Shown: positions 19,204 to 27,471 of the stretch, in pieces
Numbering within the stretch: the stretch's first letter is position 1
Layout of the letters: each line of letters starts with the position of its first letter
Source of the DNA: Deltaproteobacteria bacterium
GTDB lineage: Bacteria > Myxococcota_A > Polyangia > JAAYKL01
Direction of reading: 5' to 3'
NCBI GenBank assembly: GCA_016936575.1
Contig: JAFGXQ010000047.1
Span: 1 to 33,713, forward strand
DNA length: 33,713 nt
Program-made: the position numbers and the translations under genes
Notes under the pieces: generated by a model
The model's database searches: none
What the model was told of the DNA's origin: nothing
What the model saw: the letters and a program-made list of their open reading frames with translations, nothing else

Positions 19204-20190
19204 ATGAACCGAACACCCTTGAATCCATATGAAACCGTATTCGACGAAGTTTGTCAAATATACGAAGCCACCATCCTCCGCGCGGCGGCAAAAGAAACGC
19301 AACGCAAAACCGACGCCTACTTTCAAATGGGAAAGCGCATTACCCAGTTACTTACCGCCAACACGCAAGGAAGCCCGTACGGCAAACAACTTGTCCAAAG
19401 GTTGTGCAAAGACCTGAAGCAAAGATACAACGACGCCCCCAGCCCACGCACCCTCCTGTATATGCGCAAATTCGCGAAATGGTACCGCCCGGAGCAAATT
19501 CATCCAGGGCTCAGCTGGAGTCATTACTGCGTCCTTCTTTCTATCGACGACAAAAAACGGCGACACGAAATGGAACAACGTGCCGTGAATGAACACCTCT
19601 CCCGCAACCAGTTGCAAAAGCTCGCCTCACTCACAGTCGAACCGGGCGATGCACCAAAACGATTTCCTCTCATCCCGCGCCAGGGGCGATTTCACATCAG
19701 CAAATTGGTATTCTCCGACACCGCTGACGCCCCGGCGCTCGACATCGGGTTCGGCGTCGAAATCACCCCAGCCCGTTCCGTCGTCAATAAACTGAAAAAA
19801 ATGTCGCCCGGCATCTTGCTTCAGCGAACGCCAGGCGGCCGCCTTCAACCTGTTGCCTGCGCCCCAGGCGAACGCTATTGCTACCAGGGCAACCCGGTCC
19901 ACATCATCGACGGCGACACCGTCAAAATGCGCCTGCAGCTCACACCCACCATCGCAATCGTCGAAAAATTACGACTTCGCGGCGTCGACGCCATGGAAGT
20001 AGACACCCCCGAAGGTCAGAAAGCCAAACGCGCTCTTACCCGTTTACTTAAAAACCAAACCGACATCACCGTGTACACCTACAGCCACGACCGCTTCGGC
20101 CGCTACATCGCCGACCTCGTAACCAGCGACGGCGCCTACATCAACAAACAGCTCGTCGAAAAAGGCCACGCCCGTTTTTTTAAAATGTAA
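19204..20190 (+). CDS. DUF1016_N-staphylococcal nuclease (TNase) fusion protein
   Basis: The start is ATG 19204, with AAGGAG just upstream (328 aa). Residues about 15-145 match the N-terminal domain of DUF1016/YhcG proteins: a helical front, 'SPYGKQLVQRLCKDLKQ', 'PRTLLYMRKFAKWY' and the hallmark 'GLSWSHYCVLLSIDDKKRR'. In ordinary YhcG proteins this is followed by a PD-(D/E)xK nuclease. Here, after a beta-rich linker (146-225), comes a staphylococcal-nuclease domain (about 226-326). It keeps the calcium and catalytic positions: Asp236/Asp238 (IDGDT), Arg257, Glu265 and Arg300 (DRFGR). It therefore should cut DNA or RNA, with the N-terminal domain giving targeting or partner binding (inference). 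No signal peptide is present. It converges with the GyrI-like gene, eight bases apart. A role in defence or DNA turnover is possible but unproven. Confidence 0.9.
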   Translation: MNRTPLNPYETVFDEVCQIYEATILRAAAKETQRKTDAYFQMGKRITQLLTANTQGSPYGKQLVQRLCKDLKQRYNDAPSPRTLLYMRKFAKWYRPEQIHPGLSWSHYCVLLSIDDKKRRHEMEQRAVNEHLSRNQLQKLASLTVEPGDAPKRFPLIPRQGRFHISKLVFSDTADAPALDIGFGVEITPARSVVNKLKKMSPGILLQRTPGGRLQPVACAPGERYCYQGNPVHIIDGDTVKMRLQLTPTIAIVEKLRLRGVDAMEVDTPEGQKAKRALTRLLKNQTDITVYTYSHDRFGRYIADLVTSDGAYINKQLVEKGHARFFKM

Positions 20191-20197
20191 TCTCGAA

Positions 20198-20716
20198 TTA
20201 CGAAACCGATACCAACACAATCGTTTTAAGTGCATCGTCAGGTACGCTTCCCGGGCTGTTGGTGTATTTCTCTACAGACACGGTTCCAAGCGGTATCCCT
20301 TCGGCGTTGGCGTAATCCGCCAAACGCTTATATGTTTGTCTTAAAAAACGATACGGCCCCATATGTACGGTTTGAAGATATTTCCCCGCGGGAAAGTTTG
20401 TCGCTATCAACGTTTCTGTTCCGCTGAGCGGCTTCTGGGAAGGTATGCCCATTTCGATATTCCATTTTTCAGCAAACATCATCTTCAAGGTGGCGATAAA
20501 GCCCTTGGCATCCAAATGATCAAACGTGACGTCACGATAAATACAAAACGGATACTCGTCGTCCAAGGGGGTAACGCCCTCCTGATTCAAATACGCTTTT
20601 ATCGCATGATACGCCGGCCCCATCACCTTCCCGATTTTCATGGTCGAAACCACATCGCGAACCACCACCACCGGAAACGACTCAACCTCAACAATCTGAA
20701 TATTGTCCTGTGTCAT
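20198..20716 (-). CDS. GyrI-like/effector-binding domain protein
   Basis: This 172-residue protein is a stand-alone GyrI-like (AraC effector-binding) domain: 'FPVVVVRDVVS' at the front, 'MGPAYHAIKAYL', 'YRDV', 'ATNFPAGKYLQTVHMGPYRFLRQTYKRL' as the core strand-helix, then 'VEKYTNSPGSVP'. Such domains bind small hydrophobic or cationic ligands and some detoxify or modulate gyrase. There is no DNA-binding part, so it is not itself a regulator. GAGG lies five bases before ATG 20716. It is convergent with the nuclease fusion, so the two are not co-transcribed. Confidence 0.85.
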   Translation of the reverse strand: MTQDNIQIVEVESFPVVVVRDVVSTMKIGKVMGPAYHAIKAYLNQEGVTPLDDEYPFCIYRDVTFDHLDAKGFIATLKMMFAEKWNIEMGIPSQKPLSGTETLIATNFPAGKYLQTVHMGPYRFLRQTYKRLADYANAEGIPLGTVSVEKYTNSPGSVPDDALKTIVLVSVS

Positions 20717-20782
20717 ATTGCCTCACCTGTTCATTATTCAACGGTGCTTCCCTTGTATCACATCGAAACAAATAAACAAGCA

Positions 20783-20881
20783 GGGGCGGTTCGAGAACCA
20801 ACCGATCGTCACCCCCTCTTGTATGGGCGGTTCGAGAACCGCCCGATCGTCACCCCCCCTTGCAGGGGCGGTTCGAGAACC
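20783..20881. repeat. Three-copy 41-bp repeat with REP-like hairpin
   Basis: GGGCGGTTCGAGAACC occurs at 20784-20799, 20825-20840 and 20866-20881, exactly 41 bases apart. The connecting sequence is also similar (CCGATCGTCACCCCC...). In the middle copy GGGCGGTT-CGAG-AACCGCCC is a perfect stem with a four-base loop. It lies between the GyrI-like gene and a tiny lipoprotein gene and does not look coding. Confidence 0.85.
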
Positions 20882-20919
20882 TCGAACAGGTATCATTCGG
20901 CGCTTGTTCGACGGCTCAT

Positions 20920-21030
20920 TTAAATAGTTTCAATTTCAGAAATGTTTTTTGTGTTGTCATCATCTGAACAACTCAACGTCATCATTTGCAGCACAACAAT
21001 TACCAACAGACCTATTTTCAATCGATTCAT
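20920..21030 (-). CDS. 36-residue putative lipoprotein
   Basis: ATG 21030, with AAGGAAGAT just upstream, opens a 36-codon frame. The product has a complete lipoprotein signal (Lys/Arg n-region, MNRLKIGLLVIVVLQ core, lipobox LSC at Cys21). Only 15 residues follow (SDDDNTKNISEIETI), and the stop lies about 40 bases from the hairpin repeat. It starts 19 bases after the GNAT stop, so it may be co-transcribed. It could be a true mini-lipoprotein of the toxin-linked or entericidin size class, or the remnant of a longer one cut by repeat insertion. No homology is recognised. Confidence 0.5.
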   Translation of the reverse strand: MNRLKIGLLVIVVLQMMTLSCSDDDNTKNISEIETI

Positions 21031-21049
21031 ATCTTCCTTCTTCGCATAT

Positions 21050-21640
21050 TCAGTCGATCTTCAAATTATCAGCTTCGTCTAAAATATCATTACAATCCCG
21101 GCACTCGGTGGTCGACAAAAGGGGATGACGTTCGGATGAATTCTCAGCCGTTCTGGGTTGGGAACGGTGCGCCGGGTATGTGCTTTGCCGATTATATCTT
21201 ATGCATAATCTGAGCATATCTTTGAGTTGTACACCATCTTCGAAAATGAGTTCGGAATAATTATCGATAAAGAAATTCTTTCGAATGCTTTCAACTCTGA
21301 AACCAGCTCGTTGATAGAACAACAATTGATATCCGAATGTGCCAGTACCTAACTCCAGCGATGATGCACCTAACTCTTCAAAATAGTTGATCACAAATTC
21401 AAGAAGTTTTTTCCCAAACCCTTGTTTCTGTTTTTCTGGAATCACAACGATATTGAAAATTTCCCATATATCATCATCATTCAAATTCGCTACGCAAACG
21501 CCAACTAATTCGTCCTCAACAAACACGCCGAAACATTTCGATCCAGGAAGATATCTATCAATACATTTTTCTGATGGGTCCGCATGAAGCAACATATTCA
21601 TCGGTACTTCTTTTTCCGAAATCTGTCTGATGACTGTCAT
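21050..21640 (-). CDS. GNAT-family N-acetyltransferase
   Basis: Residues 1-145 form a GNAT fold that transfers an acetyl group from acetyl-CoA: 'FGVFVEDELVGVCVANL', 'IFNIVVIPEKQKQGFGKK' with the CoA loop at 71-77, and 'LGTGTFGYQLLFYQRAGFR'. The substrate is unknown. The usual end of the domain ('LKDMLRL') is followed by a ~50-residue polar, His/Arg/Ser-rich tail that looks unlike protein of this family and may be read-through into inserted or repeated DNA. No good ribosome binding site is seen before ATG 21640. Confidence 0.8.
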   Translation of the reverse strand: MTVIRQISEKEVPMNMLLHADPSEKCIDRYLPGSKCFGVFVEDELVGVCVANLNDDDIWEIFNIVVIPEKQKQGFGKKLLEFVINYFEELGASSLELGTGTFGYQLLFYQRAGFRVESIRKNFFIDNYSELIFEDGVQLKDMLRLCIRYNRQSTYPAHRSQPRTAENSSERHPLLSTTECRDCNDILDEADNLKID

Positions 21641-21725
21641 CTATATAAACTCATTTCCGCTTCGCACACAACCAAATCCAAACCGACTGTCCTTCCCGTT
21701 TCATCGTGTCGCTGTAACCCGATTG

Positions 21726-22154
21726 CTACGCTCGCAATCGTTTAATCAGAAGCAACACATAAAAAGACAAAACACCTAAAAGCCCGAAAGAATATCCCCA
21801 AAAAAATCCAAACAATTTTCCGATATTCAATTTGCTGCTCAAATGGGCCAACCAAATGCCAAAACCGATATTGGCAAACAATTGTGTCACAATATTTACG
21901 CCCAACGTTATTGTTCGAATCATCGACATTTTATCTTCTATAGAAAACAATATGTCTACCAGAGATGACGATACAATCGGCACAGCAAAACTGAATATGA
22001 AGTAGATAATCATGCAAATAATTCCAAATTTCCTGAAGTCCTCCCACAACTCTTTATAGATTGCACTGTAAACAGCAGCAGCTCTGCCTTCCAAATATTG
22101 TTTTTCACTACTATCGTCATACGGGTTTTCTGGTGCTTGATATGGATTCGTCAC
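21726..22154 (-). CDS. Small membrane protein of unknown function
   Basis: The start is GTG 22154, supported by GAGGAA seven bases upstream. The 142-residue protein has a polar N-terminus (NPYQAPENPYDD, a sequence style common in membrane proteins of planctomycete and myxobacterial genomes), then an amphipathic helix and four hydrophobic segments (about 43-65, 78-95, 95-110, 115-138). It ends KRLRA, with positive charges inside. No domain is recognised. It is isolated by about 85 and 111 bases from neighbours on the same strand. Confidence 0.7.
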   Translation of the reverse strand: MTNPYQAPENPYDDSSEKQYLEGRAAAVYSAIYKELWEDFRKFGIICMIIYFIFSFAVPIVSSSLVDILFSIEDKMSMIRTITLGVNIVTQLFANIGFGIWLAHLSSKLNIGKLFGFFWGYSFGLLGVLSFYVLLLIKRLRA

Positions 22155-22265
22155 GATTCTTTCCTCAATATTGTTTCAGCCCAAAGATGGATTTATTGCT
22201 ATCTCGCAGAACGCCGCGTTTCACTGAAGCAACGCCGTGAAAAACACAGGGGGGTTCTGTGCAAG

Positions 22266-22790
22266 CTATTTTTCGGTTGTCTCGTGGTCAACCCAGATCA
22301 GATTATCAGGGTTAAACCCTTTCATTTTTATAATTTCTACAAACTTGTTTTTCAGTTCTTCAGATACCGTGGGGGTGCGCGAAAGAAACCAGATGTATGA
22401 ATGACTCGAGCTAGTAACGAAAGCATATTGATATTCTTTCTCATCCAACACAAAAATAACATACGGACCGTAAAACGGACCAAAGAATGACACCTTGAAA
22501 TAACCCGTACTTTTGTTTTTCACGAAATACGCTTTGCCGACCGACTCATTCCATTCTTTTTCTTCAACCGAGTACCCCCGGTTCTTTACAACCACGCCGC
22601 CGTCATCTCTCAAGCTATACTCGGCAGTTACCGACTCAAGACCGCGTTCGAATGAATGGTCAAACCGTGCGATTTCATACCACTTCCCCAAATACCGTTC
22701 CAATTCAAAGTTATTGACAGGTTTCACCGTGTCGGGATATCCGAGACAACCGCCCAATAGAACGGCAAGTCCGATTAAAATTTTATTCAT
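22266..22790 (-). CDS. blc: Lipocalin lipoprotein (Blc-like)
   Basis: This 174-residue bacterial lipocalin is anchored by lipid at Cys16 (MNKILIGLAVLLGGC). It shows the lipocalin signature 'YLGKWYEIARFDHSFERGL', later 'VKNRGYSV', 'KVSFFGPFYGPYVI' and the closing 'YIWFLSRTPTV'. Blc-type lipocalins bind lysophospholipids or fatty acids at the outer membrane under envelope stress. Of two adjacent ATGs the second (22790) is chosen because GGAG stands five bases before it. Its start overlaps the end of hepT by eight bases, so it is probably translated from the mntA-hepT mRNA. Confidence 0.92.
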   Translation of the reverse strand: MNKILIGLAVLLGGCLGYPDTVKPVNNFELERYLGKWYEIARFDHSFERGLESVTAEYSLRDDGGVVVKNRGYSVEEKEWNESVGKAYFVKNKSTGYFKVSFFGPFYGPYVIFVLDEKEYQYAFVTSSSHSYIWFLSRTPTVSEELKNKFVEIIKMKGFNPDNLIWVDHETTEK

Positions 22791-23076
22791 CATTACTCCA
22801 AATTCGCTCAATCAATATCTCTCCGTAATCATGGGCGATGATGTTACGCAGACCTACCATCGCGGCCCACGGAATCTCTGGATTCGCGGCTGTGGTTGCC
22901 TCAGATAAATGATTCGCAGCTTCGCCAATAACCAGCAGCTGACGCTCCACAGCATACCGACATTTCTTGTCTTGCTCAAAATCACCAAAGGTTAAACCCG
23001 CGACGAACTCGTCAACATCTTTGGCTGCAACAAAAATATCGTATAGATAGGCAGCATCTCTAGAGTCAATTGACAT
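22783..23076 (-). CDS. hepT: HepT-like RNase toxin (DUF86), C-terminally short
   Basis: HepT is the HEPN-family ribonuclease toxin of the HepT-MntA pair. The 97-residue product has the HEPN helical bundle and the catalytic Rx4HxY motif (Arg77, His82, Tyr84 in RNIIAHDY); the Tyr is the site AMPylated by MntA in studied systems. GAGGA lies seven bases before ATG 23076. It overlaps the end of mntA by 11 bases and the lipocalin start by eight. The chain stops soon after the motif, about 10-20 residues earlier than many relatives, so the last helix is clipped. Confidence 0.88.
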   Translation of the reverse strand: MSIDSRDAAYLYDIFVAAKDVDEFVAGLTFGDFEQDKKCRYAVERQLLVIGEAANHLSEATTAANPEIPWAAMVGLRNIIAHDYGEILIERIWSNDE

Positions 23077-23371
23077 ATAGCATCCTCGCCGATTCCAGGA
23101 TTGATTTTCTTCGAAAGGGATTTGCAATCGCAGGTTTTTCCACCAAATCCACCTTGCGGTTGAAATGATTCTCCAGTTCCGTTTTTAATTGAACCATTTC
23201 AAATAGACCGAGGGTAGCAGAAGGACTGAATGTAACCAAAAAATCAATGTCGCTATCTGGTTTGAAATCGTCAGTTAAAATTGATCCGAAAACCGCCAAC
23301 TCATCAATTGACCAGGATTCTGCCATTGTGCGAATATAGTCTTCATCAAAATCAATATTGTTAATTTTCAT
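23066..23371 (-). CDS. mntA: MntA-like nucleotidyltransferase antitoxin
   Basis: This 101-residue minimal nucleotidyltransferase has the motif GSx10DxD (Gly29-Ser30 to Asp41 and Asp43) within 'VFGSILTDDFKPDSDID'. In characterised pairs MntA neutralises HepT by transferring AMP to its active-site Tyr. It precedes hepT and overlaps it by 11 bases, the normal arrangement. AAGG lies about nine bases before ATG 23371. Both motifs of the pair are intact. Confidence 0.9.
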   Translation of the reverse strand: MKINNIDFDEDYIRTMAESWSIDELAVFGSILTDDFKPDSDIDFLVTFSPSATLGLFEMVQLKTELENHFNRKVDLVEKPAIANPFRRKSILESARMLYVN

Positions 23372-23585
23372 TTTCTTCTACCTTCCACTTTCTACTTTTA
23401 TCACATTATTCGCACGGTCTCCAACTATGATTATCAACAGCGTTCACCCAACATTGCAAAATTAGAAATTGGAAATAGTGGCCGACATAACTCACAGGAA
23501 GACATTTATAGTAAAGGCGGGACGCTTCGATTGTGTTGGAGTTTTGGAAAAGAATGGATAATGCGACTACTGGGCTGCTTGTCCC

Positions 23586-25535
23586 CTATTCCTGGCAATT
23601 GGGGTAGGACATTCCGAAGATGGCGGATTCGCCCGGGGAGTAGGTGGAGACGTACGGCGTTGCGCCGCCTTTGCCTGCGGTTGCCAGTACGTAGTCAACC
23701 AAATCCGGCCCCGCATCGAACCAGTTGGCGCTGATGGTGCTTTGCGATTGCGATGAATAGTCGTTCGATAAATCCGGCGTTGCCGACCCGTATGCGGCGT
23801 TCAGCGGCAGCGTCGCTGAAGTATTCATCTGGCAGCTGGAGTTCGCATCCCACAAATGGGTTCCCGAAATGCTCAACCCGCCGTCATCCAGCGACGCGCC
23901 GAAAATCGACTCCTGCAAATCGGCCATATCGTCACCCTTCTGGTCATCCGCCTCAATCATGTTCACCATGAACACGCTGTTTTCAACCTCGGCCATCGCG
24001 CCCACGCGAACACTCATCACCTCTTTGCGGTAGTTGTAGAACACATTGTTGAATAAATGGGTCATTCCGCGCCGAATCAACGGCACCCGTCGGGCGGTAT
24101 TGCCGTATTCATCAAGTCCGTAGTTTTCATCACGCGTGATGAACGCGTTATTGTGAATGGTGGTTCGAATCTGCGCGTTGATTTCACGGCTGTCGCTTGA
24201 GCCGTGAAGAGCCGCCCGTTTCACATCGACGAGCTTATTAAAAGACACCGTAATATCATACGCACCCACTTTCACATCAAACGCCGAGTCACCGGTGTGA
24301 TCGAAAGTGTTCTGATGAATCCAGATGTCGTGGGAGGCGCCGGTACTGCGAATCATGTCCGGGTCCAGATTGTGATCTTCCACATGACCGGCGCCGACGA
24401 ATTTCAGATTGGTTAAAATCACATTCTGCGCGGTATTCACCGGCGAGCCGCTGTCATCAGAGCCGATTTTAAATCCGTTAAACAAGAAATATGCTTCACT
24501 GCCGCGACCATCGATCGTTGTGTTTGAAAAAATCTCGACATTAGTAATGGGCAAATCGTCGCCGGTGTTCAGGTAACTGGAGCTGTTGAAGAACGTATCT
24601 TCGCAATCCGCGCTGGACACCCCGTGATTGGCACACCAAAGATTGTAGTCGAGGCATTCATTCGCGTCGGATGTTCCCAGTTGAGAGAGCACTGCCGAAT
24701 CGTTGCAGAACAATCGATACATGGCGACCTCGGTGGGATTTGCGAAATCATTCTTATCAAACACAATCCAGTTGTAGTCCGCACTCGATACCGCATCGGC
24801 AATCTGCTGTTCCACAGATGTACCGCTGCTCTTGGTAATAATCACCAAATTGCTGCCGCCTGACGCATTATATCCACCGGTCGCATTCTCGCCATAGCCC
24901 ACCGGACGTCCCAGAGACGTAGACAGACACTCCACGATTTCCTGATCGGTCTGTAACGCCGAATCCCGCCAATTGATACTCGGGTTCGAAATCAACTCCG
25001 CACAATCGGCGTCGGTATCGCTATCGGCATCGGTATCGCTATCGCTATCGGCATCGGTATCGCTATCGGCATCGGTGTCCGCATCGGTATCCGCATCGGT
25101 ATCCGCGTCCGTATCGGAATCGCTGTCTGCGTCAGTGTCGCTATCGGTATCACTGTCGGTATCACTGTCGGTATCACTGTCGGTGTCGCTATCGGTATCT
25201 GAATCGGTATCACTATCCGCATCGGTATCACTGTCACTATCGCTGTCCGAGTCGCTGTCTGCATCGGTATCACTATCGGTATCCGCATCGGTGTCGCTAT
25301 CGGTATCCGCATCGGTGTCGCTATCGGCGTCGGTGTCACTATCGCTGTCCGTATCCGAATCGCTGTCGGTATCACTGTCCCCGTCCGCATCGCCGTCCGC
25401 ATCCGAATCTGCATCGCTGTCAGAATCTGAATCGCTGTCGGCATCGGTGGTTGCCACATCCTGCCCTCCGGATTCCGAACATGCCCATGCAAACACCATC
25501 ATCAGAAAAAGAATCATATAACGTCGTCCAACCAT
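23586..25535 (-). CDS. PL1-like pectate lyase lipoprotein with Asp-rich spacer
   Basis: The start is ATG 25535 (649 aa), with AAGGAG seven bases upstream. A lipoprotein signal ends at Cys19, and an acidic Asp-Ser/Thr/Ala run fills residues about 31-177. The rest is a right-handed beta-helix of the Pel/Amb (PL1) type: 'SNTTIDGRG', 'NVILTNLKF', '[20 protein letters not shown]', '[16 protein letters not shown]', then the catalytic RxPxxRxG (Arg483-Gly490, RVPLIRRG) and 'HLFNNVFYN'. Such enzymes cleave pectate by calcium-dependent beta-elimination. The spacer would hold it off the outer membrane and may bind calcium. Several Cys pairs are present. Substrate use beyond pectate is open. Confidence 0.88.
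   Translation of the reverse strand: MVGRRYMILFLMMVFAWACSESGGQDVATTDADSDSDSDSDADSDADGDADGDSDTDSDSDTDSDSDTDADSDTDADTDSDTDADTDSDTDADSDSDSDSDSDTDADSDTDSDTDSDTDSDTDSDTDSDTDSDTDADSDSDTDADTDADTDADTDADSDTDADSDSDTDADSDTDADCAELISNPSINWRDSALQTDQEIVECLSTSLGRPVGYGENATGGYNASGGSNLVIITKSSGTSVEQQIADAVSSADYNWIVFDKNDFANPTEVAMYRLFCNDSAVLSQLGTSDANECLDYNLWCANHGVSSADCEDTFFNSSSYLNTGDDLPITNVEIFSNTTIDGRGSEAYFLFNGFKIGSDDSGSPVNTAQNVILTNLKFVGAGHVEDHNLDPDMIRSTGASHDIWIHQNTFDHTGDSAFDVKVGAYDITVSFNKLVDVKRAALHGSSDSREINAQIRTTIHNNAFITRDENYGLDEYGNTARRVPLIRRGMTHLFNNVFYNYRKEVMSVRVGAMAEVENSVFMVNMIEADDQKGDDMADLQESIFGASLDDGGLSISGTHLWDANSSCQMNTSATLPLNAAYGSATPDLSNDYSSQSQSTISANWFDAGPDLVDYVLATAGKGGATPYVSTYSPGESAIFGMSYPNCQE
25005..25445 (-). 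repeat. Asp-Ser/Thr/Ala dipeptide-coding repeat
   Basis: The third acidic array, about 147 residues, lies inside the pectate-lyase gene. On the plus strand it appears as repeated (ATC/GTC)(GGT/GCT/...) hexamers such as ATCGGTATCGCT. It is the longest of the three arrays. Confidence 0.9.
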
Positions 25536-25618
25536 CTTGCATCTCCTTAAAAAATAGTACGTTCTGTCGCAACGCAGCATTTCAATTTGCTGCACCGGCA
25601 TTGATGTACCCGGCGGGT

Positions 25619-25646
25619 GACCAAAGAAGGCCAGAAATTTTTGGTC
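25619..25646 (-). terminator. Hairpin after the GH3-like gene
   Basis: GACCAAA (25619-25625) and TTTGGTC (25640-25646) form a perfect 7-bp stem, seven bases after the stop of the GH3-like gene. No T-run follows, so factor-independent termination is doubtful; it may be an mRNA 3' end structure. Confidence 0.3.
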
Positions 25647-25652
25647 AACCTG

Positions 25653-27365
25653 TCAGCGCAACAATTTCTGCATGCGCTGCTGGACGGCGGGGTCGGCGGA
25701 GAGGTGAAGCCATTTGAGCTGGCCTTCAAAAGCGCCCTCGGCAAGCCGAATTTCGCGATATTTGTCGAAGGCATCGTCCACCAGCGGACGAACCAGCGGG
25801 GCCTTCAGTCGTTCGGTTTTTCGCTTTGATTCGTATTCGATATTCACCCGGCAGAGATGCGCATCGAGAGAAGCGGCAAACCGTTCCGACGCACCCGCGA
25901 AGTCGCCCTTCAACTCAATAAAAATCTCATACTGCGAACGCGCCACATTCGCGAAAGCCACAAAAAAGCCATAGGCGATACCCAGCTCCTCCGCGGCGGA
26001 ACGGGTGGCGTCAATCAGCTGAGATTCAGACAGTTTTTCCCCCTGCATGCTGGTGATGCCGTGCCCCTTGAACAAAAACCGAATCACCGGCGCCTCATAA
26101 TACTTGTCTATCACCTCGATGACATCGTTCATATTGTATCGATACAAACCCGAATAAGTGGTCACGTAAATATAATATTTCCTGCCCACCTCCACCTGAT
26201 GCGCCATCAGGAAAGTGCGCGGCTCATCGCCCTCTTCAAACGGCGAAAACTCGTAAAACGCACTTCTCAGAGCCAACCGTGAACCGTTGGTTTTCGCATC
26301 GACAACATCGGTGGCGGTAATCTCCGACGCGATGTACCCGAAATCCAGAACCGGCGTGTCGCCGTACCATTGTTTCAACTCGGGAATCACCAGGGCGCAG
26401 TTGCCGTTGGTCCAGGTATGAATCACTTTCACATTCGGCCAGTAATCCGTGGGTAAAAAGCGCGCTTTCTCTGCAACCAGTTTTTCCAGCTGGGCAGCGC
26501 GCTTCCGGGCGGGTTTAAACAATGGAGCAATCGAGGCGCGAATCTCGGGCTCCAAATCGATGTCGTCGCGCAGGGTACCGTCCGCAATATCGCGAATCAG
26601 CTCCTGCTTCCATTCATCGACTTTCACCGCCAAATTCAGCACCGTACTCGGATTCCCGGTAAACACCGCTGTCACATTCTGCGGCACACCGAAGCGAAGC
26701 AATGTGTATGCCCGCGCGGCGAAATCCTTGATACAAATCACCTCGTACGGAATGGAATGCACCCGCTCCACAAACTCGGGAATATTCTTGTACATCAGCC
26801 CCGACAACGCTCCGTAGGGAATACCGTCTTCGGTAACACCGTCTTCGGCCGGAGAAACCAGGGTGAAATCTTTTCCCGAAAACACCCCGGGAAACTGCTT
26901 GGCCACGCCGTACAGCCATAACTTGCCGCGATTCTTGATTGTCCGCTCAAAATTGAACGGGCTGATTGGAATCAGCTTGGGTTTGGCCGTGGTGCCGCTG
27001 GTACGTGTATACAGCATCGGTTTTCCGGGAAACAACACATCGGCCTCCCCTTCCACATGGCGGTCCACATACGGCCGTAACTCCTCGTAGTCCATGACGG
27101 GCACCTGTTTGCGGTACGCGTCGTACGAGTCAATCGATGCAAAATCGAACCGTTTGCCGATGACCGTATTCTGAGCAAACCTAATGATTTCCATCAGCAC
27201 AGCGGTTTGAGACGCACCGGCATCCCGAGCGGCCGCAATGTATAGTTTTTCCATTTTTCGCCCGGGTACGGCGAGCAATGCTTCGATATTTTTAGAAAGG
27301 ACTTTGCTGAGCACCCGTTTGGGGTCTTTCCTCGACCGTCTGGACTGAACAATTCCGCTTTTCAA
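25653..27365 (-). CDS. GH3-family acyl-adenylating enzyme
   Basis: This 570-residue protein belongs to the GH3 (auxin-responsive) family of the ANL superfamily. Plant members adenylate hormones and join them to amino acids; bacterial members have unknown substrates. Visible are the ATP loop 'YTRTSGTTAKPKLIPIS' (119-135), 'TNGNCALVIPELKQWYG', 'YIASEITA', 'GLYRYNMNDVIEV' and the hinge 'GEKLSESQL' leading to the small C-terminal domain. The start is TTG 27365 with GGAG seven bases before it; the first ATG is 37 codons in and would lose conserved N-terminal helix. It is divergent from the radical SAM gene over 106 bases. Confidence 0.9.
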   Translation of the reverse strand: MKSGIVQSRRSRKDPKRVLSKVLSKNIEALLAVPGRKMEKLYIAAARDAGASQTAVLMEIIRFAQNTVIGKRFDFASIDSYDAYRKQVPVMDYEELRPYVDRHVEGEADVLFPGKPMLYTRTSGTTAKPKLIPISPFNFERTIKNRGKLWLYGVAKQFPGVFSGKDFTLVSPAEDGVTEDGIPYGALSGLMYKNIPEFVERVHSIPYEVICIKDFAARAYTLLRFGVPQNVTAVFTGNPSTVLNLAVKVDEWKQELIRDIADGTLRDDIDLEPEIRASIAPLFKPARKRAAQLEKLVAEKARFLPTDYWPNVKVIHTWTNGNCALVIPELKQWYGDTPVLDFGYIASEITATDVVDAKTNGSRLALRSAFYEFSPFEEGDEPRTFLMAHQVEVGRKYYIYVTTYSGLYRYNMNDVIEVIDKYYEAPVIRFLFKGHGITSMQGEKLSESQLIDATRSAAEELGIAYGFFVAFANVARSQYEIFIELKGDFAGASERFAASLDAHLCRVNIEYESKRKTERLKAPLVRPLVDDAFDKYREIRLAEGAFEGQLKWLHLSADPAVQQRMQKLLR

Positions 27366-27471
27366 AATTAAACTCCAAAACTCCTTCTTTATCGAGGAGA
27401 TATATTATAAATGGTTTGATGTAACTACTCGGACAATACCTGAATTTGATAAAACTGAAAAGGATGCATCA

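Noticed and set aside
20783-20890. Possible CRISPR array
   Set aside because: Only three units, spacers similar to each other, no cas genes nearby; hairpin repeat family is a better fit.
23372-23585. tRNA or small RNA between mntA and the pectate-lyase gene
   Set aside because: No cloverleaf, conserved T-loop or terminator-like hairpin could be found by eye.
24973-25521. Ser-Val-rich plus-strand frame over the pectate-lyase spacer
   Set aside because: It is the complement of the Asp-dipeptide array, with no start signal and no recognisable domain.
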